50,186 nt of DNA from Gemmatimonadaceae bacterium (GCA_014379355.1 JACMLX010000075.1:1-50186), one strand, 5' to 3'. Counted from the first letter of the stretch, positions 30,614 to 41,064 are shown. Numbers and translations: made by a program. The notes: generated by a model not told the origin, from the sequence alone.

Positions 30614-33022
30614 TCAGATGGTTGGCGGGTCCGTTTCCCGCGCGAAATGCCGGTGTGCGGACAGGGCGGCCGCGAAATCGACGATCGTGCCGGCATCGTC
30701 TTCCGTTCCCGTCCTGATCAGGCCATCGTCACCGGCCACGGGCGTCAGGGGAATTCCGCACGCCTTCAGGATCGCATCGGATGATGGATGCACCAGCAGT
30801 GTCTTGTTGTGGCGGTATTGATCCTTCACGTAGTCGATGGTGTGCGCATCGCGCAGCAGAGCAGCGACAACATCGTCACCGTCAGGAAGGATGATCCCAT
30901 CGAACGCGGCGGATGGCGTGTTCTCCATCGTCAGGTCAGCATCGAGTGTCGATCCATCGCTCGCAGTCACGCCGCCCAGGCGCACGGCGACCAACCGGGA
31001 CACTGCGCCGTACTCGGCCAGCGACTGCTGTGCGGCACGGACCTGATCGGCGTCGATGCCATCGGCGACGAGCAGTGCGACCTTGCGCGTTGCGATCGTG
31101 CCATCGCCCGGTCGCGCGGTCAACGAGAGCGTCGGCGACAACAACACCTCCGGAACGACCTCCATCTCGAGCGCGAGCGGCAGCGCGTCGGGTACGGACA
31201 TCCCCAATCCTGTCGCGACCGCCTCGGCGAGCTCGGGAGAGACATTGACCAGTCCGGCGAGCATGCGCTGGCGGATGGCGGGCACTGTCACCTTCGACAA
31301 TTCGAAGCGGAACGCAGCTTCGATGTGGCGCTGCTCCGGCGGTGTCTGGCTGTCGAAAAAGAGCCGCGCCTGGATGTAGTGCTCGGCGAACTTCTCGGGC
31401 TTGCCGCGCAGCTTGCTGGCCTCGATCGGCTCGGGAAAGGAACTGAAGCCTGCCTTGCCCGCCTGGAACGGACATCCGCCGCCAAGTGAATTCGGCTCGT
31501 AGGACACGCGTCCGTGATGGACCGCCTGACGATGCATGCCGTCGCGCTGGTTGTTGTGCACCGGCGCGATCGACGCATTGATCGGAATCTCGTGGAAATT
31601 CGGACCACCCAGTCGCGAGATCTGCGTGTCCAGATACGAGTGGATTCTTCCTGCCAGCAGCGGATCGTTGCTGAAATCGATTCCCGGAACGACGTGGGCG
31701 GTGCAGAACGCCACCTGTTCAGTCTCCGCGAAGAAATTGTCGGGATTCCGATTCAGCGTCATCCGCCCGATCGGCGTGATGGGGACGAGTTCCTCAGGTA
31801 CGAGTTTCGTCGCATCCAGCACGTCGAACGAGTATCCGTCAGCCTCTTCCTCGGTGAACGTCTGGAAGCCCAGCTCCCATTCCGGATACGCCCCGCTTTC
31901 GATGGCATCCCACAGGTCGCGTCGATGAAAATCGGGGTCGGCGCCACTCAGCTTGACCGCCTCGTCCCACACGAGTGAATGTGTGCCCAGCTTCGGCGTC
32001 CAGTGGAACTTGACGAAACGTGCATCGCCATCGGCGTTGATGAGGCGATACGTGTTCACGCCGAACCCCTGCATCATCCGGTAGCTCCGCGGGATCGCGC
32101 GATCGGACATGACCCACATCAGCATGTGCGTCGACTCGGGCATCAGCGACACGAAGTCCCAGAACGTGTCGTGCGCCGAAGCCGCCTGCGGCATGGCGTT
32201 GTGCGGTTCGGGTTTGACGGCGTGCACGAAATCGGGAAACTTCATCGCATCCTGGATGAAGAACACCGGACTGTTGTTGCCGACGAGGTCCCACACGCCC
32301 TCGTCGGTGTAGAACTTGACGGCGAATCCGCGCGCGTCGCGTGCCGTGTCGGTGGAACCACGTTCACCAGCGACGGTCGAGAATCGCGTGAAGACCGGTG
32401 TCACCTTCCCGGTTGCGGCGAATGGCGCGGCCTTGGTCAGGTACGAGAAGTCGCCGTAACTCTCGAAGACGCCGTGTGCGCCGGACCCTCGCGCATGCAC
32501 GATGCGCTCGGGAATGCGCTCGTGATCGAAGTGGGTGAGCTTCTCCCGCAGGATGAAATCCTCGAGCAGCGTCGGCCCTCGCAATCCGGCCTTGAGCGAG
32601 TGCTGGTTGTCGGCAATGCGGACGCCATGATTCGTCGTCAGCGGGCGGCCCGTCGCATCGACACGCCTGGGTGACAGCGAACCGTTCATCGCGTCGCCAA
32701 GCGACGGTGCGGCGCCGGTCTTCTCTGATGCGTTCGTTTCCGAGGCGGTGCTGGCAGAGAGCTCCGGCGTCGGCTCGGGAAGTGTGCTGCCCTCATGCTG
32801 AGTGCGCGCGTTCGTCTCGCCGAACTCGAAAGGCGTGTCGGGATTGTGGTCGCGCTGTGCGACATACGCCTGTGTCGCCGTCGCGATCGCCGACTTCGCT
32901 TCATCGCTGGCATGCGGGTAGATGTCCGGCTGTGCGCCCGACGTTTCGCTGAGCGGCGGCTGCGCCGGTGCCTCGCTTTCGCCGGTTGTACTCAGATCAC
33001 GCGGTTGGTCTTCAGAAGCCAT
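30614..33022 (-). CDS. katE: Large-subunit (clade 2) monofunctional catalase HPII-type
   Basis: 802 residues. Disordered N-terminal extension (about 1-120), then the heme catalase core: distal His176 in ERIVHARG, RFSTVAGERGSTDTARDARGF, NNSPVFFIQDAMKFPDFVHA, and the proximal heme ligand Tyr463 in RIHSYLDTQ. A C-terminal flavodoxin/DJ-1-like domain (about 650-800, KVALLVADGIDADQVRAA and GIILPDGDD) marks the large-subunit class. Decomposes hydrogen peroxide. The ATG at 33022 is preferred over an upstream start that would run through the leader hairpin. Divergent from the unknown gene at 33444. Confidence 0.95.
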   Translation of the reverse strand: MASEDQPRDLSTTGESEAPAQPPLSETSGAQPDIYPHASDEAKSAIATATQAYVAQRDHNPDTPFEFGETNARTQHEGSTLPEPTPELSASTASETNASEKTGAAPSLGDAMNGSLSPRRVDATGRPLTTNHGVRIADNQHSLKAGLRGPTLLEDFILREKLTHFDHERIPERIVHARGSGAHGVFESYGDFSYLTKAAPFAATGKVTPVFTRFSTVAGERGSTDTARDARGFAVKFYTDEGVWDLVGNNSPVFFIQDAMKFPDFVHAVKPEPHNAMPQAASAHDTFWDFVSLMPESTHMLMWVMSDRAIPRSYRMMQGFGVNTYRLINADGDARFVKFHWTPKLGTHSLVWDEAVKLSGADPDFHRRDLWDAIESGAYPEWELGFQTFTEEEADGYSFDVLDATKLVPEELVPITPIGRMTLNRNPDNFFAETEQVAFCTAHVVPGIDFSNDPLLAGRIHSYLDTQISRLGGPNFHEIPINASIAPVHNNQRDGMHRQAVHHGRVSYEPNSLGGGCPFQAGKAGFSSFPEPIEASKLRGKPEKFAEHYIQARLFFDSQTPPEQRHIEAAFRFELSKVTVPAIRQRMLAGLVNVSPELAEAVATGLGMSVPDALPLALEMEVVPEVLLSPTLSLTARPGDGTIATRKVALLVADGIDADQVRAAQQSLAEYGAVSRLVAVRLGGVTASDGSTLDADLTMENTPSAAFDGIILPDGDDVVAALLRDAHTIDYVKDQYRHNKTLLVHPSSDAILKACGIPLTPVAGDDGLIRTGTEDDAGTIVDFAAALSAHRHFARETDPPTI

Positions 33023-33063
33023 GGAGAAAGTCTCGTTGTAGCAGGTTGTAGCGGCACGAATGC

Positions 33064-33102
33064 AAAAGCGCGCGCACCTGCAGGGATGCAGGATGCGCGC
33101 GC
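33064..33102 (-). promoter_or_regulatory. Nested-hairpin leader element (copy 10), before katE
   Basis: Read on the - strand: outer stem GCGCGCGCA/TGCGCGCGC (9 pairs), inner stem CCTGCA/TGCAGG with a 4-base loop and a one-base bulge, then TTTT. 41 bases before the katE ATG, in a divergent region, so not a terminator of a preceding gene. Confidence 0.5.
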
Positions 33103-33381
33103 CGTTCCACTGACGAGTCAGGATCACTCGACCGGCCGGCAGGTCGCACACCTCGAACGCTGTGCGAGCCCGGTTATCAGCGCCACGATACCACCGCCCT
33201 TGGGCGCAAGCAACACAGCTGTACGCGCGTCGCAGGGGGTCGGCCTCGTGCGACGGCGTCGCGACTTCTCTGTCCAGCGACGTGGAACGTCTCTTGCATT
33301 CGCGCCATATTCATTCGCAGTCAGCCAAAACAGAAGGCGTGACAGCAAGCTGAAGCGTGGGTTGAAGTCGAACCATCGTTT

Positions 33382-33426
33382 GCGGCGCATGAGCCACCAA
33401 TCCGGTGTGCTCCTGCGCCGCTTTTT
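33382..33426 (+). promoter_or_regulatory. Recurrent nested-hairpin leader element (copy 11)
   Basis: Outer stem GCGGCGCA/TGCGCCGC (8 pairs), exact 3x3 internal loop (tga/tcc), inner stem CACC/GGTG continued by GC/GC past a one-base bulge, TTTTT. 17 bases before the ATG at 33444. Divergent region. Confidence 0.6.
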
Positions 33427-33443
33427 CGTTTGATGAGGCATGT

Positions 33444-33767
33444 ATGCTGAGCAGCGCGCGATTTGTCCGAGCGAGTGACGACGTCATCGAAGTCCGTGTT
33501 GCTCTGCACAACCGAGTGATCGTCAGTCGGATCAACTACACGCACCTCGCGCGCGTGCGTCAGACGCTCGCCGCGATCGAGCGCATTCGGGTCGATGCGA
33601 TTCGCATCGGTCTCTACGAGTTGGCCCTGTCACCCGCGTCCATCTCCCGCGACTTTCTGAGCAGCGCGGCCGTGGAAAACGTGGATCGTGCGGCCACCGA
33701 CGCGGTGACCCGCTCCGCCGGACTCATGCCGTTCTGTCCCGAGCTGACGTACACGAGGGTCGCATGA
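33444..33767 (+). CDS. Conserved-looking unknown small protein
   Basis: 107 residues; alternating beta/helix with IEVRVALHNRVIVSRINYTHLARVRQTLAAIERIRVDAIRIG. No transmembrane segment or signal peptide and no recognised family. ATG has GAGG 6-8 bases upstream. Its stop overlaps the next ATG (GCATGA), so it is made together with the helical protein at 33764. Expression is suggested by the hairpin leader immediately before it. Confidence 0.65.
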   Translation: MLSSARFVRASDDVIEVRVALHNRVIVSRINYTHLARVRQTLAAIERIRVDAIRIGLYELALSPASISRDFLSSAAVENVDRAATDAVTRSAGLMPFCPELTYTRVA

Positions 33768-34264
33768 TCGACCGCGTCGCGCTGGGCGTGTACCTGAACG
33801 ATCACCTCGCCGGCTCCGTGGCGGGCATCGAGGCCATGGAGCGCTTGTCTGATGCGCAGCACGACACGCCGTTGGGTCGGGCGCTTGATGTCCTCCGGCA
33901 CGGCGCCCAGCATGATCAGGATGTGCTGCGTGAGCTGCTGCTGGCGATCGATGTCGCCGAGCGGTCCACCCACAAGACGCTGGCGTGGATCGGTGAAAAG
34001 ATGTCACGCATGAAGCTTGGCGCCGAGTCAGAGGCTGAGGCCGATGTCTCTTCGTTCGAGGCGCTCGAGGCACTCACGCTGGGTTTCCACGGGCGAATTG
34101 CGCTATGGAGCATGCTTGCGAAGATCGGCCCGGACCTGCGATCGACATTCGATTTCGACGGACTTTCAAAACAAGTACAGGCGCATCTCACCGTGCTCGA
34201 GCAGTATCGCCTGGAAGCAGGCCAGGAGGCATTCACGATCCGGTCGGCACCTGTGACCGCATGA
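33764..34264 (+). CDS. Helical-bundle protein of unknown function
   Basis: 166 residues, almost entirely helical, starting MIDRVALGVYLNDHLAGSVAGIEAMERL with LRHGAQHDQDVLRELLLAI. This YLNDHLAGxxxGIE opening followed by a histidine-containing second helix recalls small ferritin/hemerythrin-like bundles found in stress loci of actinobacteria, but I cannot name the family. Four-base overlap with the previous gene. Confidence 0.7.
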   Translation: MIDRVALGVYLNDHLAGSVAGIEAMERLSDAQHDTPLGRALDVLRHGAQHDQDVLRELLLAIDVAERSTHKTLAWIGEKMSRMKLGAESEAEADVSSFEALEALTLGFHGRIALWSMLAKIGPDLRSTFDFDGLSKQVQAHLTVLEQYRLEAGQEAFTIRSAPVTA

Positions 34265-34414
34265 GAGCCAGCGCAGTTTCGTACCTGTAAGAGATGGATC
34301 GGTGGCGACGCGTGCAGCAGCCAGATCCGACGGATTGCGGCAGGATGACATGCCGTCCACAAGCATCTCGTTCAGAAAGACTTGGTCGACACGTTCGGTG
34401 AAGGCGTTGTTGCG

Positions 34415-36484
34415 ATGATTGATGATTTTCGATCTTCGCCGATTGCGTGCAACGGCCACCTGCATCAACCCTCCGGCATGGATGACCCATCACTCCAGCG
34501 AGCAGACCTGACGGCGGCCAGCGAGTCGCTGTCCTTTCTTGCAGGCGGCGGAGAGATGGGAGAACGCATCAGGGCGTTCGATTGGACGCAGACGCCGCTG
34601 GGGGCGCCGAAAACCTGGCGGGCCTCGCTGCGCACAGCGTTACAGATTCTGCTGACGACGAATCATCCGGTGTTCATTTTCTGGGGACCGTCGCACTCCT
34701 GTTTCTACAACGATGCGTACGCGCGGTCTCTTGGACCTGAACAGCACCCGGGAATACTCGGTCTCGATGGTCTGCAGGCGTGGACGGCCATCTGGCCGAT
34801 CATCGGCCCGCAGATCGACCTGGTGATGCTCGGCAAAGGAGCGACCTGGCACGAAAACCAGCTAATCCCCATCACCAGGTTCGGCGCTGTCGACGACGTG
34901 TATTGGACCTACAGTTACGGACCGATTCACGATGACGGCGCGCCGCACGGAGTTGGCGGTGTGCTTGTGTTGTGCACTGAGACCACGACAGCGATGCGGT
35001 CGGAGGCGACTCAGCGGGCGGATGCCACGAAGTGGCGCACCTTGTTCGAGCAATCACCGGGATTCATCTGCGTATTGCGCGGTCCTGAACATCGCTTCGA
35101 GTATGGCAATCCGCAGTACTGTGCGCTGATCGGCCGCGATCAGATGCCCGTCGGACTCACCGTCGCGGAGGCCTTACCGGAAGTGGTGGAGCAGGGCTAC
35201 ATCGAGTTGCTGGACGAGGTGTTGCGCTCGGGAGAGTCACATTCCGCATACGGCGCCAGCGTCGTGCTGTCCGACGTTGAGCGGTTCGTCGATTTCGTGT
35301 ACCAGCCGATTTTCGAGGAGGATGGCGCCGTCAGCGGGATTCTGGTGCAGGGATTCGACGTCACGGAACGAGAACTGGCGCAGACGCGCCTCGCTGAAAC
35401 TGCCGCGCGCCTGCAACTCGCCACGGACGCGGCTGAAATCGGCATTCATGAGTTCGACTTTGCCAGTGGTCACATCGAATGGGACGCCAGGGTGCGACGT
35501 CTCTGGGGAGTGAGCCCCGATGTCGACATCACCTACCAGATCTTCATCGATGGCGTGGTCGAGGCCGATCACGTCGTCACGCAGACAGCGTTCGATCGCG
35601 CGCTCGATCCGAAGAATGATGGCGTGTACCAGGCCGAATATCGCGTGCGCGATCGTGACGGGAACGTGCGCTGGATTCGTGCCACGGGTCACGTATTCTT
35701 CGATGGTGCAACGCCTCGGCGGCTCGTTGGTACGGTGCAGGACATTTCGCGCCAGAAATTCGACCAGGTCAAGCTGATAGACACGGATCGCCGCAAGGAC
35801 ATCTTCCTCGCGACGCTCGCGCACGAATTGCGGAATCCGCTCGCTCCGATCCGCAATGCGGCGCAGATCCTCTCCATGCCGGGCATCGGCGCAGGGGAAG
35901 TGACCTGGGCACAGGAGGTGATCGCGCGTCAATCGAAGCACATGGCATCGTTACTCGACGATCTGCTCGACATCGCCCGACTCACACAAGGGCGCCTGGC
36001 GTTGCAGCGGGAATCGCTCGACATCAGGGCCGTGCTCGATACCGCCGTCGTGACGATACGGCCGCAGCTCGAAGCCAAGCACCATCGCCTGCAGATCGAC
36101 AGCCCGGACGTCGGCGTGTTCATCTATTGCGACTCCATGCGATTGTGCCAGGTCTTCGCGAACCTGCTCGCGAATTCCATCAAGTACATGGAAGCAGGTG
36201 GTTCAATTGGTGTGAAGGTCACCACGAATGCTGATGCGTTGACGGTGACCATCACGGATACTGGCGTGGGTATGAGTGCCGAGACGCTTGCGGAAGTATT
36301 CGGCATGTTTCGACAGTCTGCGGCTTCGCTGGAGCGGGCGGAGGGCGGGCTGGGTATCGGCCTCGCGCTCGTCCGCGCCGTCGTCGAGCTGCACGGTGGT
36401 CGCGTCGGTGCCGTCAGCGACGGGCTCGGCACGGGGAGCACCTTTTCCGTGACGCTGCCGCTCAACACGCCAATACTGGCGTGA
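34415..36484 (+). CDS. Cytoplasmic PAS histidine kinase
   Basis: 689 residues with no transmembrane segment. Three PAS-type regions: about 40-210 (FDWTQTPLGAPKTW... GPEHPGILG type often found in bacteriophytochrome-style and orphan kinases), about 215-335 and about 345-460 with a PAC end (RLVGTVQDISRQK). Phosphoacceptor His470 in LAHELRNPLAPIRNA; ATPase complete with NLLANSIKYM, ITDTGVGM and GGLGIGLALVR. Start ATG 34415 is uncertain; GTG 34382 and ATG 34478 are alternatives. No cognate regulator adjacent, though three single receivers exist in the window. Confidence 0.88.
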   Translation: MIDDFRSSPIACNGHLHQPSGMDDPSLQRADLTAASESLSFLAGGGEMGERIRAFDWTQTPLGAPKTWRASLRTALQILLTTNHPVFIFWGPSHSCFYNDAYARSLGPEQHPGILGLDGLQAWTAIWPIIGPQIDLVMLGKGATWHENQLIPITRFGAVDDVYWTYSYGPIHDDGAPHGVGGVLVLCTETTTAMRSEATQRADATKWRTLFEQSPGFICVLRGPEHRFEYGNPQYCALIGRDQMPVGLTVAEALPEVVEQGYIELLDEVLRSGESHSAYGASVVLSDVERFVDFVYQPIFEEDGAVSGILVQGFDVTERELAQTRLAETAARLQLATDAAEIGIHEFDFASGHIEWDARVRRLWGVSPDVDITYQIFIDGVVEADHVVTQTAFDRALDPKNDGVYQAEYRVRDRDGNVRWIRATGHVFFDGATPRRLVGTVQDISRQKFDQVKLIDTDRRKDIFLATLAHELRNPLAPIRNAAQILSMPGIGAGEVTWAQEVIARQSKHMASLLDDLLDIARLTQGRLALQRESLDIRAVLDTAVVTIRPQLEAKHHRLQIDSPDVGVFIYCDSMRLCQVFANLLANSIKYMEAGGSIGVKVTTNADALTVTITDTGVGMSAETLAEVFGMFRQSAASLERAEGGLGIGLALVRAVVELHGGRVGAVSDGLGTGSTFSVTLPLNTPILA

Positions 36485-36551
36485 TGTGATCGCTCATTCT
36501 CGATCGTCGGTACGCAGCATGCTGCTCCGCTCCCCGGCACGAAGGTTCAAA

Positions 36552-37076
36552 ATGACAAGTTGTTTGCGCGTAGCTCAGGCACTGCTCGTCATCGGTCTGA
36601 CAGGCTGCATGGAATCCTTCGAGCCTGCTCCGGCGCTGCAATCCACACCAGTGCTCGACCCCACCGTGTTCTTCGCCGGTCGCACGCGGGGCGACGGGCA
36701 CCTGCGGGTGCGCGTCGGAGCAGATCAGATCGTGAAAGTCAACGGCGTCGGTCGAATGGAACCGGACGGCCGCTTCCGCCTCGATCAACGCGTCGAGCGA
36801 ACTGGAGGCGATGTAGAGAGCCGCACGTGGTTCATGACGAGAACTGCTTCGAACAGATTCGTGGCGTCATTGAGCGACGCGTCAGGAGACGTTCACGGAG
36901 AGGTCGACGGCTCACGGTTCCACGTTCGCTATCGGATACGGCAGCCCGCCGTGTACATGGAGCAGTGGATGTACCTGCAGCCGGACGGCCGAACGGTCAG
37001 GAACTTTGCGCAAGTGACCGTGCTCGGTGTCCCGTGGGCGCGCCTCACCGAAACGATCGTGCGCCAGTTACCATGA
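36552..37076 (+). CDS. DUF3833-like lipoprotein
   Basis: 174 residues with a lipoprotein signal peptide ending VIGLTGC (lipidated Cys19). The mature part, FFAGRTRGDGHLRVRVGADQIVKVNGVGRMEPDGRFRLDQRVERTGGDVESRTWFM, follows the DUF3833 pattern (FFxGxxxGxGxF..RxF.V...G). The function of the family is unknown. ATG with GAAGG 6-10 bases upstream; a longer frame from 36486 lacks this. A hairpin follows at 37121. Confidence 0.78.
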   Translation: MTSCLRVAQALLVIGLTGCMESFEPAPALQSTPVLDPTVFFAGRTRGDGHLRVRVGADQIVKVNGVGRMEPDGRFRLDQRVERTGGDVESRTWFMTRTASNRFVASLSDASGDVHGEVDGSRFHVRYRIRQPAVYMEQWMYLQPDGRTVRNFAQVTVLGVPWARLTETIVRQLP

Positions 37077-37120
37077 GGGCCGGTGGCCCCACTCGCTGAA
37101 GCGAATCGTTCAGGTTGACT

Positions 37121-37147
37121 GGAAGTGCGCATGTTTTTTGCACTTCC
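37121..37147 (+). terminator. Hairpin after the lipoprotein gene
   Basis: GGAAGTGC/GCACTTCC (8 pairs) with an 11-base loop containing six T. 45 bases after the stop; lacks the two-stem plan of the leader elements. Confidence 0.5.
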
Positions 37148-37317
37148 GACGTTCCGTTTACTTTCAGCGATACGTTTTCATCCATCGTCAGCGCTAACGT
37201 CGTTTTCCACACGCCTCGACGAACCGTCTTCGCGTGATAGGCGCCGCAAGTTTTGCACGCGTAGCATCGGTTTCAGAGTCTGACATCCGAATCAGAGGAA
37301 CTCAGGATCCTCTGTTG

Positions 37318-37358
37318 GCGGCGTCTGCAGCACCCTCGGGGTGTGCGGTCGCCGCTTT
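37318..37358 (+). promoter_or_regulatory. Recurrent nested-hairpin leader element (copy 12)
   Basis: Outer stem GCGGCG/CGCCGC, exact 3x3 internal loop (tct/ggt), inner stem GCA-CACCC/GGGTGTGC with one bulged G, tcg loop, then TTTG. 28 bases before the esterase ATG. Confidence 0.55.
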
Positions 37359-37386
37359 GTAGGTTTTCCTCCTCAATGGGTCATCA

Positions 37387-38559
37387 ATGCCGACACGACA
37401 GTCGTACCATGAACGGTTTGCGCCACGACACATTCGGCGCGTCGTACCACTGCTGACCGCAGGTGCTCTCGTCCTGCTGCTGTCAGCCTGTGGTGGGTCC
37501 GACACCAAGCCGGCTGATTCGACGGTGGCTGTCGGGGCGATGCGAAACGATTCCGGAATGGCGATGGATAGCGCCGGAGCGCGATCGCGCAGCGGTGACG
37601 GAGCCGTGATGGGTTCCGAGCAGCAGCAGGTGCTCGATGCACTCGCGTCATTGAACGGCAAGCCGATCGAATCCCTGAGCGCGCCGGACGCACGCAAGCA
37701 GCCGACACCGACCGACGCCGTGCTCGCACTGCTGAAGAAGGAGGGCAAGCCGACGACACCTGAAGCGGTGGGCTCGGTGGTCAATCGCACCATTCCCGGT
37801 CCGGGCGGCGCGCTGCCGATTCGCATCTACACACCAGCCGGCTCCGGGACCTTCCCTGTCATCCTGTACTTTCATGGTGGCGGCTTCGTGATTGCCACCA
37901 ACGACACCTACGACGGCTCGGCGCGCGCGCTCACAAACGCGACCAAGGCCATTCTCGTGTCGGTCGAGTATCGCAAGGCCCCGGAGCACAAGTTTCCTGC
38001 CGCGCACGATGACGCCCTCGCCGCCTGGAAGTGGGTGGTGGCGAATGCGACAAACCTGCGCGGCGACACGGCACACATCGCGATTGCGGGTGAGAGTGCG
38101 GGCGGAAACCTCGCGATTGCGACGACCGTATCCGCCAAGGCAATGGGGCTGGCCGTTCCCGTCGCCATCCTCGCGGTCTATCCAGTGACACAAGGTGACA
38201 CCACGACGCCCAGCTACACGCAGAACGCCACGGCCAAGCCGCTGAACCGCGCCATGATGACGTGGTTCTTCGAGAAGTACACGCGTTCACCAGCCGACGC
38301 GAAGGATCCGCGACTGAACCTGCTCACGGCGGAGCTGAAAGGCCTTCCGCCGACGACGATCATCACGGCGCAGTTCGATCCGCTCCGCTCCGATGGTGAT
38401 ATGCTCGCCGAGCGCCTCAAGGCCGCAGGCGTCGACGTCGAGATCCGCAATTTCGATGGCGTCGCGCACGAGTTCTTCGGCCAGGGTGCAGTCGTGCCGG
38501 CGGCACGTGAGGCAGTCGCATTTGCCGCCGGAGGCCTGCGGAAACAATTGATGCCTTGA
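37387..38559 (+). CDS. Esterase/lipase lipoprotein, alpha/beta hydrolase (HSL family IV)
   Basis: 390 residues. Basic start and hydrophobic stretch end in the lipobox LLLSAC (Cys35), so it is an envelope lipoprotein. After a low-complexity linker the hydrolase core has the oxyanion HGGG (in YFHGGGFV), the nucleophile motif GESAGG, an acid in [10 protein letters not shown] and the catalytic His in GVAHEFF, the hormone-sensitive-lipase (family IV) arrangement. The substrate is not predictable, probably small esters. Follows the leader hairpin at 37318; starts 28 bases after it. Confidence 0.9.
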   Translation: MPTRQSYHERFAPRHIRRVVPLLTAGALVLLLSACGGSDTKPADSTVAVGAMRNDSGMAMDSAGARSRSGDGAVMGSEQQQVLDALASLNGKPIESLSAPDARKQPTPTDAVLALLKKEGKPTTPEAVGSVVNRTIPGPGGALPIRIYTPAGSGTFPVILYFHGGGFVIATNDTYDGSARALTNATKAILVSVEYRKAPEHKFPAAHDDALAAWKWVVANATNLRGDTAHIAIAGESAGGNLAIATTVSAKAMGLAVPVAILAVYPVTQGDTTTPSYTQNATAKPLNRAMMTWFFEKYTRSPADAKDPRLNLLTAELKGLPPTTIITAQFDPLRSDGDMLAERLKAAGVDVEIRNFDGVAHEFFGQGAVVPAAREAVAFAAGGLRKQLMP

Positions 38560-38586
38560 GTTCGCGATCGCGTGCTCGATCGAGCG

Positions 38587-41064
38587 ATGGCTGATACGAT
38601 CCGCGTTCGCGGCGCCCGGGAACACAATCTCAGAAACGTCGACGTGGATATTCCGCGCGACGCGCTGGTCGTGTTTTCGGGCGTGTCAGGGTCCGGGAAG
38701 TCATCGCTGGCGTTCGGGACGATCTTCGCCGAATCACAGCGACGATATCTGGAATCCGTCGCACCTTATGCGCGTCGGTTGTTCGATCAGGTCGGCGTGC
38801 CGGATGTGGATTCCATCGATGGCCTGCCGCCGGCCGTTGCGTTGCAGCAGCAGCGGGGCAGCCCGAGCGTTCGCTCGTCGGTCGGTACGGTGTCGACGAT
38901 CTCGAGCCTGCTTCGCATGCTCTACTCGCGCGTCGGCACGTATCCGGCCGGCGCGGCGATGCTGTATGCCGAAGACTTCTCGCCCAACACGCCCCAGGGC
39001 GCTTGTCCCACCTGCCACGGTCTCGGTGCTGTCTTCGATGTGACGGAAGACATGATGGTCCCTGATCCCACGCTCACGATTCGCGAACGCGCGGTCGCCG
39101 CGTGGCCGACGGCATGGCAAGGCCAGAATCTGCGCGACATTCTCGTGACGCTTGGCCACGATGTCGATCTGCCGTGGAAGTCGCTGCCGAAGCGCACACG
39201 CACGTGGATCCTGTTCACGGACGAACAGCCGACCGTGCCGGTGTACGCGGGATTCACGGCGACGGAGGTGACGAAGGCGATTCGCCGGAAGGCGGAACCG
39301 AGTTACATGGGCACGTTCATCGGAGCGCGAAAGTATGTGCTCGACACCTTCGCCAACACGCAGAGCGCGCTGATGAAGAAACGCGTCTCGCGCTTCATGC
39401 GCGGGACAGCCTGCGCGCTCTGCGACGGGAAGCGACTCAAGCGCGCGTCGTTGGACGTGACCGTGGCCGGAATGGACATCGGCGAGATCTCGCGCATGCC
39501 GCTCGGCCAGCTGGCATCGACATTGTCGGCGTCACTTACGGAATGGCCGCACCAGGCGGAAGAGAAGCGAATTGCCGGGACGCGTCTCATCGGGGACATC
39601 GTCGCGCGCATCTCCACGCTGACGTCACTCGGGCTCGGCTACCTCGCGCTCGACCGGAGCACGACCACGTTGTCTCCCGGCGAGCTGCAGCGGGTCCGAC
39701 TCGCGACGCAGATTCTGTCGAATCTGTTCGGTGTCGTCTATGTGCTGGACGAGCCCTCGGCCGGGCTGCATCCGGCGGACAATGCGGCATTGATCCAGTC
39801 GATGATGCGCCTGCGCGATTCGGGCAACTCGGTGTTCGTCGTGGAGCACGATCTCGATATCATGCGGCATGCGGACTGGATCGTCGATGTCGGTCCGGGC
39901 GGCGGGACGGCCGGTGGTCACATTCTCCACAGCGGTTCACCGGCCTTGCTCGAGCAGGTGACGTCGTCGATCACGGGCGCGTATCTGTTCGGCCGTACCG
40001 GTGCGTCGAGCGGGGTTCGTCGGATACCGACAGCGTGGTTGCAGCTGACCGGTGTCACGCGGAACACCGTGCGCGGCCTCGATGTGCGCATCCCCTTGGC
40101 TGCGCTGACGATGGTGACCGGCATCTCGGGTTCGGGCAAGTCGAGTCTCGTGAGTCAGGCACTGGTGGATCTCATCGAGTCGCACCTCGGTGGCGAACGC
40201 AGCGACGCAGCAATCGATGAGGATGCCGACCTCCAACCGATGCAGCGGACGATCGGCGCCATCACAGACGGCGCCGAACATGTCAGGCGGCTCGTGCGCG
40301 TGGACCAGAAACCGATCGGGCGCACGCCTCGCTCGAATCTCGCCACCTATACCGGCCTCTTCGACCATGTTCGCGCCCTCTTCGCCGCCACGCCGGCAGC
40401 GCGCCGCAGGCATTGGACGGCCAGTCGCTTCTCCTTCAATCTCGCGCCGGGTCGCTGCGCCACCTGCGAGGGGGAAGGGTATGTGTCGGTCGAGTTGCTC
40501 TTCATGCCGATGGTGTATGCACCGTGCGGCACCTGTCACGGTGCACGCTACAACGACGCGACGCTGTCAGTGCTCTGGAATGGGCGTTCGATCGCCGATG
40601 TCCTGCGCCTCACGGTCGCAGAGGCGGAAACATTCTTCGAGGCGCAACCGAACATCGTCCGGCCGCTCACGCTGCTGCGCTCCATTGGACTGGGCTACCT
40701 GCGATTGGGACAACCCGCGACCGAGCTGTCGGGCGGTGAGGCGCAACGCATCAAGCTGGCCACCGAACTGCAACGCTCGCAGCGCCGGGACACGATCTAC
40801 ATCCTCGATGAACCGAGTACTGGACTGCATCCGGCCGATGTCGACTTGCTGATGACGCAGTTGCAGGCGCTTGTCGATGCTGGGAATACCGTCGTGGTCG
40901 TCGAACACGACATGCGTATCGTGGCGCAGAGCGACTGGGTGATCGACATGGGTCCGGGCGCCGGTGCGTCAGGAGGTTGTATCGTCGCGCAGGGCACACC
41001 TGCAGACGTCGCGCGTTCGCCCGACAGTGTGACAGCGCCCTGGTTGCGCCCGTGGATCGCCTGA
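38587..41064 (+). CDS. UvrA paralogue (UvrA2-like ABC ATPase)
   Basis: 825 residues. Two ABC ATPase halves with Walker A GVSGSGKS (32-39) and GISGSGKS (512-519), signature-type LSPGELQR and [10 protein letters not shown], and Walker [15 protein letters not shown] and [13 protein letters not shown]. Cysteine pairs at 140/143, 276/279, 624/627 and 647/650 form zinc modules. Canonical UvrA is about 940; the UvrB-binding insert is shortened, as in UvrA2 proteins linked to DNA-damage or drug tolerance. ATG at 38587 preferred to GTG 38572. A canonical uvrA is not in the window, so it is unclear whether this one replaces or supplements it. Confidence 0.88.
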   Translation: MADTIRVRGAREHNLRNVDVDIPRDALVVFSGVSGSGKSSLAFGTIFAESQRRYLESVAPYARRLFDQVGVPDVDSIDGLPPAVALQQQRGSPSVRSSVGTVSTISSLLRMLYSRVGTYPAGAAMLYAEDFSPNTPQGACPTCHGLGAVFDVTEDMMVPDPTLTIRERAVAAWPTAWQGQNLRDILVTLGHDVDLPWKSLPKRTRTWILFTDEQPTVPVYAGFTATEVTKAIRRKAEPSYMGTFIGARKYVLDTFANTQSALMKKRVSRFMRGTACALCDGKRLKRASLDVTVAGMDIGEISRMPLGQLASTLSASLTEWPHQAEEKRIAGTRLIGDIVARISTLTSLGLGYLALDRSTTTLSPGELQRVRLATQILSNLFGVVYVLDEPSAGLHPADNAALIQSMMRLRDSGNSVFVVEHDLDIMRHADWIVDVGPGGGTAGGHILHSGSPALLEQVTSSITGAYLFGRTGASSGVRRIPTAWLQLTGVTRNTVRGLDVRIPLAALTMVTGISGSGKSSLVSQALVDLIESHLGGERSDAAIDEDADLQPMQRTIGAITDGAEHVRRLVRVDQKPIGRTPRSNLATYTGLFDHVRALFAATPAARRRHWTASRFSFNLAPGRCATCEGEGYVSVELLFMPMVYAPCGTCHGARYNDATLSVLWNGRSIADVLRLTVAEAETFFEAQPNIVRPLTLLRSIGLGYLRLGQPATELSGGEAQRIKLATELQRSQRRDTIYILDEPSTGLHPADVDLLMTQLQALVDAGNTVVVVEHDMRIVAQSDWVIDMGPGAGASGGCIVAQGTPADVARSPDSVTAPWLRPWIA

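Larger units (their letters stand above)
33023..33443. other. 421-base divergent region between katE and gene 33444
   Basis: Carries one hairpin element for each direction (33064-33102 on -, 33382-33426 on +), each just before the start codon it faces. No gene seen between. Confidence 0.6.
37077..37386. other. 310-base intergenic region
   Basis: Holds a terminator-like hairpin (37121-37147) after the lipoprotein gene and leader element copy 12 (37318-37358) before the esterase gene. No gene seen between them. Confidence 0.55.

Noticed and set aside
34296-34328. GGATC/GATCC hairpin before the 34415 kinase as a further leader element
   Set aside because: Only five outer pairs with a large irregular loop and no T-tract; below the level of the other copies.
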